In this document: one piece after another, positions 25,224 through 35,157 of the stretch
How the letters are laid out: each line of letters opens with the position of its first letter
Position numbering within the stretch: the stretch's first letter is position 1
DNA from: CAIWHR01 sp963741355
GTDB lineage: Bacteria; Pseudomonadota; Gammaproteobacteria; Burkholderiales; Casimicrobiaceae
Reading direction: 5' to 3'
NCBI GenBank assembly: GCA_963741355.1
Contig: CAVUIG010000030.1
Coordinates: forward strand, 1-64,000
Length of the DNA: 64,000 nucleotides
Position numbers and translations under genes: made by a program
Notes under the pieces: model-generated
The model's input: only the letters and a program-made list of their open reading frames with translations
Told to the model about the DNA's origin: nothing
The model's database searches: none

Positions 25224-27187
25224 CAGTCGCTCTCGTCTTCGCTTTCCTTGGCCGGAACGGGCAGCGCCGGTGCGCCGCGCGTCTGGCCGGTCAGATAGTA
25301 GTCGAACACCTGGCGCGCGATCGGCGCGGCGGCCTGCGCGCCGAAGCCGCCGTTCTCGACCAGCACCGCGACGGCGATGCGCGGCTTGTCGACCGGCGCG
25401 TAGGCGATATACCACGCGTGGTCGCGCAGCCGCTCGTCGACCTTGTGCTCGGTGTACTTCTCGCCCTTGAGCGAGTACACCTGCGCGGTGCCCGTCTTGC
25501 CGGCGCTCGCGTACGGCGCATTGACGAATGCCGCCGCGGAGGTGCCTTCCTTGGGCACGCCGGCGAGCGCGGCCTTCACGACGGCGAGGTACTCGGGCTT
25601 CACGTCGAGCTGTGTCGGCGGCGCGCGCGGGACCTCGCGCAGCTCGCCGGACTTCAGGCTCTGCACGCTCATCACGAGGTGCGGCACATGGCCGACGCCG
25701 TCGTTGGCGATCATCGCGATCGCGTGCGCGAGCTGCATCGGCGTGAACGCGTTGTAGCCCTGGCCGATGCCGGCCGAAATCGAATCGCCGAGATACCATT
25801 TCTGCTGCTCGCCGCGGAAACGCTGCCGCTTCCACGCCCGCGACGGCAGCACTCCGGTGACCTCGCCCTCGATGTCGATGCCGGTCGTCGCGCCGAAACC
25901 GAGCCGGCTGAGAAAGCGCGCCGTGTCGTCGATCTCGGTGTCGTTGGCGAGCATGTAGTAATAGGTGTCGCACGACGCGACGATCGACTTGTACATGTCG
26001 ACCGTGCCGTGCCCGCCCGGCTTGTCGTCGCGAAAGCGGTGCGCCTGCCCGGGAATCTGGAAGAAGCCGGGATCGAAGATCGTCTGCTGCGGCGTGCGCT
26101 TGCCGTTGGTCAGCGCCGCCAGCGCGAGGAACGGCTTGATCGTCGAGCCGGGCGCGTAGGTGCCGCGCAGCGCCCGGTTGATGAGCGGCTTGTCCGGCGA
26201 TTCGTTCAAGTCCTGCCAGCTGGCGGAATCGATGCCGTCGACGAACAGGTTCGGGTCGAAGCCCGGGCGGGAAACGAACGCGAGCACGTCGCCGGTCGCG
26301 GGCTCGATCGCGACCAGCGCTCCGCGGCGCTCGCCGAACGCCTTCTCGGCGATTTCCTGCAGCTTGATGTCGAGCGACAGCTTGAGGTTGTCGCCGGAGC
26401 CGGGCGGCGTGCGCGACAGCGTGCGCACGGCGCGCCCGCCGGCGTCGACTTCGACCTCCTCGAAGCCGGTCTTGCCGTGCAGGTCGCGCTCGTAGGACGA
26501 CTCCAGCCCAAGCTTGCCGATGTAATCGGAGCCTTTGTAATTGGCGGTGCTGTCCCACTGCTCGATACGGCCGAGATCCTGATCGTTGATGCGGCCGATG
26601 TACCCCAGCACGTGCGACGCGACCGCACCGAAAGGATATTGCCGGAACAGCCGCGCCTTGATCTCGACGCCCGGAAACCGGTAGCGGTTCACGGCAAAAC
26701 GCGCGACCTCCTCGTCGGACAGGCGCGTGCGCAGCGGCAGGCTCTCGAAATTCTTGGATTCCTCGAGCAGCTTGCGGAAGCGCTTGCGGTCGCGCGGCTG
26801 CACGTCGACGATCTCGGCCAGCGCGTCGATCGTCGCGTCGAGATCCTTGACGCGCGCCGGCTGGATCTCGAGCGTGTACGCCGAGTAGCTCTGCGCCAGC
26901 ACGACGCCGTTGCGGTCGGTGATGACGCCCCGATTCGGCACGATCGGCACGATCGCGATGCGATTGGTCTCGGCGAGGGTCTGGAAGTGGCGGTGCTGCA
27001 CGACCTGCAGGTAGAAGAAGCGCGCGAACAGCGCGGCGAACGCCGCCAGCACGAGCACTCCGGCCACGCCCAGGCGGCGCCGGAAGAGGAACAGCTCGCG
27101 CTCGGGATTGCGCAGCTCGTTCGAGCCGAATCCGCTGCGGGAATCGCGTCCGCGTCCCTTGCCACCGAAGAGGAGTCGTCGCGCCAT
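25223..27187 (-). CDS. mrdA: Penicillin-binding protein 2 (elongation transpeptidase)
   Basis: A 654-residue class B PBP. It has an N-terminal membrane anchor (LGVAGVLVLAAFAALFARFFYLQVV) and a pedestal domain with NRGVITDRNGVVLA. The transpeptidase motifs are GTYAPGSTIKPFLALAAL (SxxK), SCD in KSIVASCDTYYYMLAND, and KTGTAQ. It cross-links peptidoglycan during lateral wall growth with RodA. The length fits proteobacterial PBP2. It lies 23 bases after mreD and overlaps rodA. Confidence 0.95.
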   Translation of the reverse strand: MARRLLFGGKGRGRDSRSGFGSNELRNPERELFLFRRRLGVAGVLVLAAFAALFARFFYLQVVQHRHFQTLAETNRIAIVPIVPNRGVITDRNGVVLAQSYSAYTLEIQPARVKDLDATIDALAEIVDVQPRDRKRFRKLLEESKNFESLPLRTRLSDEEVARFAVNRYRFPGVEIKARLFRQYPFGAVASHVLGYIGRINDQDLGRIEQWDSTANYKGSDYIGKLGLESSYERDLHGKTGFEEVEVDAGGRAVRTLSRTPPGSGDNLKLSLDIKLQEIAEKAFGERRGALVAIEPATGDVLAFVSRPGFDPNLFVDGIDSASWQDLNESPDKPLINRALRGTYAPGSTIKPFLALAALTNGKRTPQQTIFDPGFFQIPGQAHRFRDDKPGGHGTVDMYKSIVASCDTYYYMLANDTEIDDTARFLSRLGFGATTGIDIEGEVTGVLPSRAWKRQRFRGEQQKWYLGDSISAGIGQGYNAFTPMQLAHAIAMIANDGVGHVPHLVMSVQSLKSGELREVPRAPPTQLDVKPEYLAVVKAALAGVPKEGTSAAAFVNAPYASAGKTGTAQVYSLKGEKYTEHKVDERLRDHAWYIAYAPVDKPRIAVAVLVENGGFGAQAAAPIARQVFDYYLTGQTRGAPALPVPAKESEDESD

Positions 27188-27210
27188 CAGCTCGGGAGGA
27201 TCGCGTCTCT

Positions 27211-27723
27211 TCAGAGCTCGGACGAGCGCCGCGGACGCTGCGGCCACTGCAGCACGACCGAGATCACGGGCCACAGCAGCGCGCCGACGAACGGCGGCGC
27301 CGCGTAGGTGAGCTGAGGCAGCGGCGCGCCGCCGACGAACCGGATGAGGAGCACGAGCGCCGCGCACAGGAACAGCAGCACGGCGACCTGCGCCGCCTGC
27401 TGCCACAGCGGAAACCGGAGCACGCGGCGGCGGAAGTACTCGGCCGCGTAGGCGAGGAACGCGTAGGCGAAGGCGTGCTGGCCCAGCAGCGTTCCGTCGC
27501 CGACGTCCATCAGGATTCCCACGCACCAGGCGATGCCGACACCAACGTAGCGCGGCGCCTGGATGCACCAATAGAGCAGGACGAGGGCGAGAAAGTCAGG
27601 CCGAAGCGCGAGCGCAACGCCAGAGAGCGGCACGAGGTTGGCGAGCAGACCGGCGAGAAGCGTGACGAGGATGAACCATGGCCGCGCCGGCAGCAGGATT
27701 TCCTCCGGCCGCGCCGGAGACAA
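27211..27723 (-). CDS. mreD: Rod-shape determining protein MreD
   Basis: A 170-residue inner-membrane protein with five or six helices. The sequence (ARPWFILVTLLAGLLANLVPLSGVALALRPDFLALVLLYWCIQAPRYVGVGIAWCVGILMDVGDGTLLGQHAFAY) is typical of MreD. It links MreC to the rest of the elongasome. It sits between mreC and mrdA with short gaps on both sides, as in other betaproteobacteria. Confidence 0.93.
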   Translation of the reverse strand: MSPARPEEILLPARPWFILVTLLAGLLANLVPLSGVALALRPDFLALVLLYWCIQAPRYVGVGIAWCVGILMDVGDGTLLGQHAFAYAFLAYAAEYFRRRVLRFPLWQQAAQVAVLLFLCAALVLLIRFVGGAPLPQLTYAAPPFVGALLWPVISVVLQWPQRPRRSSEL

Positions 27724-27747
27724 GCGATGACATGTTGGGCAGGACCA

Positions 27748-28668
27748 TCAGTTGCCCCTCCTGCGGCCCTTGCCCGATTTTTTCGCCGCATCGGGATCGG
27801 CGGGCTCTTCCGGTCGCGCTGGAAGCGCGGTCGACGGTGCCAGCACCAGGAGCCACTCGCTGCGATCGACGCCGGCGAGCGGCTTTGCGGTGATCCGCGC
27901 GAACATCTGGCCGGTCTCGCGCTCGAGCGTCGCCACCTGCGCCACCGGCAATCCGGGCGGATAGGTGCCGTCGATGCCGGAGGTCACGAGCATGTCGCCG
28001 ACCACGATGTCGGCGTTGGGGGCCATGAAGCGGAGCTCCGGCGGATGCCCGGCGCCTGCGCCGAACATCACCGAGCGAACGCCGCTGCGCTCGACCTTCA
28101 CCGGAACCGCGTGATCCTTGTCGGTGACGAGCGTGACTTCCGACATTCCAGGGAACACGCGCGTGACCTGACCGACCACGCCCTGCGCGTCGACCACCGC
28201 GCGTCCCGGCGCGATGTCGTCGCCGGACCCCTTGCCGACGAACACCTTCTGCGTGAACGGATCGCGCCCGTAGTAGAGGACTTCGACGCCGATGGCCGCG
28301 CTCGTGTAGCGGTCGCGCACCGCGAGCAGGCTGCGCAGCGTCGCGTTGTCGCGCTCGACGCTCGGGACGCGCTGCGCGAGCGCCGATTCCTCGACGACGC
28401 GCCGCTTGAGCAGCGCGTTCTCCTCGATCAGCGCGTGCTGCGCCGCGAAGTACCGGCCCACCCACGCCATGGCGTCGCCCGGCCACTGCGCGGCGCGCTG
28501 CAGCGGATAGATGACGACCGCCGCGACATGGCGAACGTTCTCGAGGTAGCGATAGCGCGTGTCGAGGAACAGGAGCGCGATCGAGAGCACGCCGAGGAAG
28601 GCGAGCCGCGTCAGCGGCGACGGCCCGCGATGGAAGAACGCGGGCGGCTCGGCGGGAATGTGATGCAT
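27748..28668 (-). CDS. mreC: Rod-shape determining protein MreC
   Basis: A 306-residue protein with one N-terminal membrane helix (RLAFLGVLSIALLFLDTRYRY), a coiled-coil stretch (ALIEENALLKRRVVEESALAQRVPSVERDNATLRSLL) and the periplasmic beta-domain (VVDAQGVVGQVTRVFPGMSEVTLVTDKDHAVPV). A charged, low-complexity tail follows. It activates PBP2. It is separated from mreB by 135 bases and from mreD by 24. Confidence 0.94.
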   Translation of the reverse strand: MHHIPAEPPAFFHRGPSPLTRLAFLGVLSIALLFLDTRYRYLENVRHVAAVVIYPLQRAAQWPGDAMAWVGRYFAAQHALIEENALLKRRVVEESALAQRVPSVERDNATLRSLLAVRDRYTSAAIGVEVLYYGRDPFTQKVFVGKGSGDDIAPGRAVVDAQGVVGQVTRVFPGMSEVTLVTDKDHAVPVKVERSGVRSVMFGAGAGHPPELRFMAPNADIVVGDMLVTSGIDGTYPPGLPVAQVATLERETGQMFARITAKPLAGVDRSEWLLVLAPSTALPARPEEPADPDAAKKSGKGRRRGN

Positions 28669-28803
28669 CAGGGCAGCGTCAGGCCTCGGGCGTCACGCGT
28701 CAAGCGGTGCGGGGCCCAAGGAACTCGCGCAACGGTCGAACTCTGAGAGGTGTCTGCACGATCGCCGCCCGACGGAGTCCTCCGCCGGGCGTCTTGGACG
28801 GAC

Positions 28804-29847
<1,044 letters not shown>

Positions 29848-29917
29848 GAAGACAATGGTCCGAAAATTCGTGGAGCGCCGAAAAATCGCGTCGGGCGGCT
29901 CCGGAGAGTTGGAATCA

Positions 29918-29940
29918 GCACCGCGCGAGAGTCGCGGTGC
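29918..29940. repeat. Strong hairpin in the mreB/gatC divergent region
   Basis: A perfect 8-bp inverted repeat, GCACCGCG and CGCGGTGC, separated by 7 bases, about 70 bases upstream of mreB. An AT-rich box (AAAATATGACGATATGATAC) just beyond it could hold promoters for either direction. There is no T-run, so it is not an intrinsic terminator. It could be an operator or an mRNA 5' structure; neither is proven. Confidence 0.45.
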
Positions 29941-30089
29941 CTGCTCAAAATATGACGATATGATACTCTAACGCGCTCTGCCACTGCACTGAATTTGCGT
30001 GGAAATCCGGCGCGCCCGAGGTGGCGCGCGTCGCGCCCGCCTTAGCTCCGGACCGACCCGCGCCTCCCGTCCCGCGACCCGCCGATCCC

Positions 30090-30377
30090 ATGACGATCTC
30101 CATCGACGACGTCCTGCGCATCGCCCATCTGGCCCGCATCGAGATCGACGCCGGACAGGCGGCCGAGGTGCGCGTCAAGCTCGACGCGATCTTCGCGATG
30201 ATCAACGAGCTCAACGCCGTCGACACGAAGGGCGTCGTGCCGATGGCGCACGCCCAGGACCTCATGCTGCCGCTGCGTCCGGACGTCGTGTCCGAGACCG
30301 ACCAGCACGAGCTGTTCCAGCGCCTCGCGCCGGCCGTCGAGGACGGCCTCTACCTCGTGCCGAAGGTGATCGAATAG
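30090..30377 (+). CDS. gatC: Asp/Glu-tRNA(Asn/Gln) amidotransferase subunit C
   Basis: A 95-residue GatC: SIDDVLRIAHLARIEIDAGQAAEVRVKLDAIFAMINELNAVDTKGVVPMAHAQDLMLPLRPDVVSETDQHELFQRLAPAVEDGLYLVPKVIE. The closing GLYLVPKVIE is invariant in the family. It stabilises the GatA-GatB complex that converts Glu-tRNA(Gln) and Asp-tRNA(Asn) to the amide forms. It is the first gene of gatCAB. Confidence 0.95.
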   Translation: MTISIDDVLRIAHLARIEIDAGQAAEVRVKLDAIFAMINELNAVDTKGVVPMAHAQDLMLPLRPDVVSETDQHELFQRLAPAVEDGLYLVPKVIE

Positions 30378-30468
30378 CGATGGCCTCGGGGGCCCCGATG
30401 GACCTGCGGGACCTCTCGCCCCCGCACACGCTACCGCCCGCAACGTGATCCGCTGACCGCGCAACCCC

Positions 30469-31974
30469 ATGATTCCCGGCACCATCGCCCAACTGTCGCA
30501 GGCGCTCCGCGCCCGGCGCCTGTCCGCCGTCGAGCTCACGGAGGACGTCCTCGGCCGCATCGCGACGCTCGGCCCGGCGTTGAACGCGTTCATCACGGTC
30601 GACGCCGAGGGCGCGCGCGCCGCCGCGCAGGCGGCGGATGCGCGGATCGCGTCGGGCGCCGCCGATCCGCTCACCGGGATCCCGGTCGCGCACAAGGACG
30701 TGCTGATGACCGCCGGGATCAGGACGACCTGCGGCTCGCGGATGCTCGCGAACTTCACCGCGCCCTACGACGCCTTCGTCGTCGACGGGCTGAAGCGCGC
30801 CGGCACCGTGCTCGTCGGCAAGACCAACATGGACGAGTACGCGATGGGCTCGTCGAACGAGACGTCGTACTTCGGCCCGGTGAAGAACCCGTGGAACCTC
30901 GATTACGTTCCGGGAGGCAGCTCGGGCGGCTCCGCGGCGGCGGTCGCGGCACGCCTCGTCCCCGCGGCGACCGGCACCGACACCGGCGGGTCGATCCGCC
31001 AGCCCGCGGCGCTGACCGGCATCTGCGGTCTGAAGCCGACCTACGGCGTCTGCTCGCGCTACGGCCTCATCGCGTTCGCGTCGAGCCTCGACCAGGCCGG
31101 CCCGTTCGCGCAGACCGCCGAGGATTGCGCGCTGCTGCTGAACGCGATGGCCGGCCACGACGCTCGCGACTCGACCTCGCTCGACCGGCCCGGCGAGGAC
31201 TACACGCGCCTTCTTCGCGCGGACGCCGGAGCCAAGCCGCTCGCGGGATTGCGCGTCGGCCTGCCAAGCGAATACTTCGGCGCGGGCAACGACGCGGGGG
31301 TCGCCGCGGCGATGGACGCCGCGCTCGCCGAACTCCGCGCGCTGGGCGCTTCGACGGTCGAGGTGACGCTGCCGAACGTCAACCTGTCGGTTCCCGTCTA
31401 CTACGTGATCGCGCCCGCCGAGGCGTCGTCGAACCTGTCGCGTTTCGACGGCGTGCGCTACGGCCATCGCGCCGAAAAGTACACCGACCTCCTCGACATG
31501 TACCGGAAGTCGCGCGCGGAGGGCTTCGGCGCCGAGGTGAAGCGGCGGATCCTCGTCGGGACCTACGTGCTGTCGCACGGCTACTACGACGCGTATTACC
31601 TGAAGGCGCAGCAGGTGCGACGGCTCATCGCCGACGGCTTCCGCCACGCCTACGAGCGCTGCGACGTGATCGTCGGCCCGACCGCGCCGTCGGCGGCGTT
31701 CAGCTTCGGCGCCAAGACCGACGACCCGGTGCAGATGTATCTCAACGACATCTTCACCGTCGCCGCGAACCTGACCGGCGCGCCGGCGATCTCGATTCCC
31801 TGCGGCTTCGACCGCAACGGCCTGCCGATCGGACTGCAGATCCAGGGCAACTATTTCGCCGAGGCGCAGATCCTCGACGTCGCGCACCGGTTCCAGCAGG
31901 CGACCGACTGGCATCAAAGGGCCCCCACGCTCGCGGGAAAAGCAGGCTCGCTGCCCCCCGAGGGGGCGAGATGA
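30469..31974 (+). CDS. gatA: Asp/Glu-tRNA(Asn/Gln) amidotransferase subunit A
   Basis: A 501-residue amidase-signature enzyme that releases ammonia from glutamine for GatB. The catalytic residues are Lys in GIPVAHKDVLMT, the cis-Ser in PGGSSGGSAAAVA and the nucleophile Ser in TGTDTGGSIRQPAAL. The last 16 or so residues (APTLAGKAGSLPPEGAR) are unlike GatA, which normally ends near TDWH. They are encoded by a 45-bp repeat that runs over the 3' end (see 31920-32048). Confidence 0.95.
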   Translation: MIPGTIAQLSQALRARRLSAVELTEDVLGRIATLGPALNAFITVDAEGARAAAQAADARIASGAADPLTGIPVAHKDVLMTAGIRTTCGSRMLANFTAPYDAFVVDGLKRAGTVLVGKTNMDEYAMGSSNETSYFGPVKNPWNLDYVPGGSSGGSAAAVAARLVPAATGTDTGGSIRQPAALTGICGLKPTYGVCSRYGLIAFASSLDQAGPFAQTAEDCALLLNAMAGHDARDSTSLDRPGEDYTRLLRADAGAKPLAGLRVGLPSEYFGAGNDAGVAAAMDAALAELRALGASTVEVTLPNVNLSVPVYYVIAPAEASSNLSRFDGVRYGHRAEKYTDLLDMYRKSRAEGFGAEVKRRILVGTYVLSHGYYDAYYLKAQQVRRLIADGFRHAYERCDVIVGPTAPSAAFSFGAKTDDPVQMYLNDIFTVAANLTGAPAISIPCGFDRNGLPIGLQIQGNYFAEAQILDVAHRFQQATDWHQRAPTLAGKAGSLPPEGAR

Positions 31975-32048
31975 GCGCCTTGGGGCGGCCCTGCGGCGCT
32001 CATGGCCCCCACGCTCGCGGGAAAAGCAGGCTCGCTGCCCCCCGAGGG
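31920..32048. repeat. Structured repeat element between gatA and gatB
   Basis: Two identical 45-bp direct copies, 31920-31964 and 32004-32048, both starting GGCCCCCACGCTCGCGGG and ending CCCCCCGAGGG. Between them is a perfect 9-bp inverted repeat, ATGAGCGCC (31971-31979) and GGCGCTCAT (31995-32003). The first copy lies inside gatA and supplies its C-terminal residues; the second fills the leader of gatB. The layout resembles mosaic intergenic repeats of betaproteobacteria. A count in the host genome would settle the family size. Confidence 0.75.
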
Positions 32049-32092
32049 CGGGGCGCGTGCTCCGCCATGGCCGGCGGCAAAGGGAACGCGTG

Positions 32093-33543
32093 ATGGCGAA
32101 GTGGGAAGTCGTCATCGGACTCGAGACGCACGCGCAGCTCTCCACGGCGGCGAAGATCTTCTCGGGCGCCTCCACCGCATTCGGCGCCGCGCCGAATACC
32201 CACGCATCCGCGGTCGACATCGCGCTGCCCGGCGTGCTGCCGGTGCTGAACAAGGGCGCGGTCGAGCGCGCGATCCGCTTCGGGCTTGCCGTCGGCGGGA
32301 CGATCAACCGGCGCAGCGTGTTCGCCCGCAAGAATTACTTCTACCCGGATCTTCCGAAGGGCTACCAGATCTCGCAGTACGAGATTCCCGTCGTGCAGGG
32401 CGGTGCACTGACGATCCGCACGAAGGACGCGGAGAAAACCGTGCGGCTCACCCGCGCCCATCTGGAGGAAGACGCCGGCAAGAGCCTGCACGAGGACTTC
32501 CACGGCATGACCGGGATCGACCTCAATCGCGCCGGCACGCCGCTGCTCGAGATCGTCTCCGAGCCCGACCTTCGCAGCGCCGAGGAAGCAATCTGCTTAC
32601 GCGAAGACGCTGCACGCGCTCGTCCAGTGGATCGGCATCTGCGACGGCAACATGCAGGAAGGGAGCTTCCGCTGCGACGCCAATGTCTCGGTGCGGCCGG
32701 CCGGCACGGAGAAGCTCGGCACGCGCACCGAGATCAAGAACCTCAACAGCTTCCGCTTCATGCACGAAGCCATCGAGTTCGAGGTGCGCCGGCAGGTCGA
32801 GCTGATCGAGGACGGCGGCACCGTCGTGCAGGAAACGCGGCTCTACGATCCTGACCGCGGCGAGACGCGGTCGATGCGCAGCAAGGAAGACGCGCAGGAC
32901 TATCGCTACTTCCCCGACCCCGACCTGCCGCCGCTCGTGATCGCGCAGGAGTGGATCGAGCGCGTGAAGGCGGAGCTGCCGGAGCTCCCCGAGGCGATGA
33001 AGCGTCGGTTCGAGACGCAGTACGGCCTGCCCGCCTACGACGCGGCGACGCTCACCGGAAGCCGCGCGCTGGCCGCGTATTTCGAAGCCGCGGTCGCGGC
33101 GCTTCCCGGCGGCGACGCGGGCGCGGCCAAGCTCGTGTCGAACTGGGTGCAGGGGGAAGTGTCGGCGGCGCTCAACAAGGCCGAGATCGACGTCGCGCGC
33201 TCGCCGGTGTCCGCGGCGCAGCTCGCCGCGCTGCTCGCGCGAATCCGGGACAACACGATTTCCGGCAAGATCGCGAAGGAGGTCTTCGACGCGATGTGGG
33301 CGGGCGAAGGCGATGCCGGACACGATCATCGCGAAGAAAGGCCTGACGCAAATCTCCGACGCCTCCGCCATCGAGCGGCTCGTCGACGACGTGCTCGCCG
33401 CGAATCCCGCGATCGTCGCCGAGTTCCGCGCCGGCAGCGAAAAGGCGTTCAACTCGCTCGTCGGCAAGGCGATGGCGGCGTCGAAGGGCAAGGCCAATCC
33501 GGCGCAGGTCAATGCGATCCTGAGGCAGAAGCTCGGCGCGTGA
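32093..33543 (+). CDS. gatB: Asp/Glu-tRNA(Asn/Gln) amidotransferase subunit B (two frameshifts)
   Basis: The N-terminal frame carries MAKWEVVIGLETHAQLSTAAKIFSGA and TGIDLNRAGTPLLEIVSEPD. The central frame carries SAYAKTLHALVQWIGICDGNMQEGSFRCDANVSVRP. The third frame carries the tail domain DTIIAKKGLTQISDASAIERLVDDVLAANP...GKANPAQVNAILRQKLGA. The breaks lie near 32591 (one extra A in GCAATCT) and 33314 (one extra C in GATGCCGGAC). Corrected length is about 483 residues, normal for GatB. The gene is essential where Gln-tRNA or Asn-tRNA is made indirectly, so two real frameshifts are unlikely. Confidence 0.9.
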
Positions 33544-33617
33544 CGCCGGGGGCGGCGCCACCTCAGAACGTCGTGGTCTGCGGTAACATGGGGGCCCCTC
33601 TCCGCGCGGAGTGCGTC

Positions 33618-35135
33618 ATGCGCACCGCTATCGTCCCTTGGCTGGCCGCCGTCGCCCTGCTGCTCACGACGGGCGCTGCGCCCGCTCAGCAGACCCCTTC
33701 CGCCCCGCGCAGCGAGCTGTCGAAATCGCTCGATGCCGCGGGCGCAAGGACACCGGCGGAGCGGCGGCTGCAAATCGCGAACAAGCCCTGGACCGGGGAT
33801 TTCGACCGGATGCTCGAGCGGCGGATGATTCGCGTCGCCGCGCCGTACAGCCGGTCGCTCTACTACAACGACAAGGGCCGCGAGCGCGGGCTGTCCGCGG
33901 AGCTCGCGCGGGATTTCGAGCGCTGGATCAACCAGAAATACGCGAAGCAGCTCGGCAAGCGCCCGCTGACGGTCTACCTCTATCCGGCAACGCGCGACAA
34001 GCTGCTGTCGGACGTCGCCGGCGGCCTCGCCGATATCGCGCTCGGCAACCTGACGGTGACCGAGGAGCGCTTGAAGACCGTCGACATGGTCGCCCCGCAG
34101 GACCGCCCCGACGTCCGCGAGATCGTCATCACCGGTCCCGCGGCGCAACCGCTCGCCACGGTGGACGACCTCGGCGGCAGGACCGTACACGTAAGCCGCA
34201 CGTCATCGTATTACGAGAGCCTTACGGCGCTGAACGACCGGTTCCGCAAGGAGGGGAAGGCCAAGGTCAAGTTCGTTTTCGTGCCGGACGCGCTCGAGGA
34301 CGAGGACATGATGGAAATGGTGAACGCGGGCTTGTTCGAGGCGATTGTCGTCGACGACTGGAACGCGCGAATGTGGGCGCAGGCACTGCCGAAGCTCAAG
34401 GTCAACGACACCGTCGCGTTGCGCGAGGACGGCCGTACCGGCTGGGTGATCCGGAAGGGGAGCCCGAAGCTCGCGGCGGAGCTCAAGGACTTCTACGTCA
34501 GCTGGGCGAAGAAGCAGGGCGTGATCGCGTATCGCCTCGCCCAGTCGATGAAGCGCGTGAAGGGGCTCAAGGATCCGTCGGGCACGTCCGAGTGGAAGCG
34601 GTTTCGCGAGACCCTCGTCCTTTTCGAGCGCTACGGCGCAAAGTACGGCTTCGATCCGCTGATGCTCGCCGCGCAGGGCTACCAGGAATCGACGCTCGAC
34701 CAGTCGAAGCGGAGTCCCGTCGGGGCGATCGGCGTCATGCAGATCATGCCGGCCACGGGCGCGGAGCTGAAAGTCGGCGACATCACGGTCGTCGAACCCA
34801 ACATTCACGCCGGCGCGAAGTACATGGACCAGCTCATGACCCGATACTTCCCCGACGCGAAATTCAGCGAGGGCAACCGGCCTCTATTTGCGTTTGCGAG
34901 CTACAACGCGGGCCCCGGCAACATCGCGAAGGCGCGCGCCGAGGCTGCGAAGCGCGGGCTCGACCCCGACAAGTGGTTCAACAACGTCGAGGTCATCGTG
35001 AGCGAGAAGATCGGGACCGAGACGACGACCTACGTCCGCAACATCTACAAGTACTACGTCGGCTACAAGCTCCTGGTCGAGGCGCAGGAAGCACGCGACA
35101 AGGCGCGCGAGCAGGTCGCCGCGCCGAAAGGCTGA
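33618..35135 (+). CDS. MltF-like membrane-bound lytic transglycosylase
   Basis: A 505-residue exported protein. The signal peptide is RTAIVPWLAAVALLLTTGAAPAQ. A family 3 solute-binding-like domain covers residues 60-300 (IRVAAPYSRSLYYNDKGRERGLSAELARDFERWI). A C-terminal SLT domain has the catalytic Glu in AAQGYQESTLDQS, followed by GAIGVMQIMPATG and FASYNAGPGNI. This is the MltF domain order, although MltF itself is usually lipid-linked or anchored. It cleaves peptidoglycan glycan strands in the periplasm. The ATG lies 74 bases after gatB. Confidence 0.85.
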   Translation: MRTAIVPWLAAVALLLTTGAAPAQQTPSAPRSELSKSLDAAGARTPAERRLQIANKPWTGDFDRMLERRMIRVAAPYSRSLYYNDKGRERGLSAELARDFERWINQKYAKQLGKRPLTVYLYPATRDKLLSDVAGGLADIALGNLTVTEERLKTVDMVAPQDRPDVREIVITGPAAQPLATVDDLGGRTVHVSRTSSYYESLTALNDRFRKEGKAKVKFVFVPDALEDEDMMEMVNAGLFEAIVVDDWNARMWAQALPKLKVNDTVALREDGRTGWVIRKGSPKLAAELKDFYVSWAKKQGVIAYRLAQSMKRVKGLKDPSGTSEWKRFRETLVLFERYGAKYGFDPLMLAAQGYQESTLDQSKRSPVGAIGVMQIMPATGAELKVGDITVVEPNIHAGAKYMDQLMTRYFPDAKFSEGNRPLFAFASYNAGPGNIAKARAEAAKRGLDPDKWFNNVEVIVSEKIGTETTTYVRNIYKYYVGYKLLVEAQEARDKAREQVAAPKG

Positions 35136-35157
35136 CGCGCGGGCTCGTTCATGTCCG

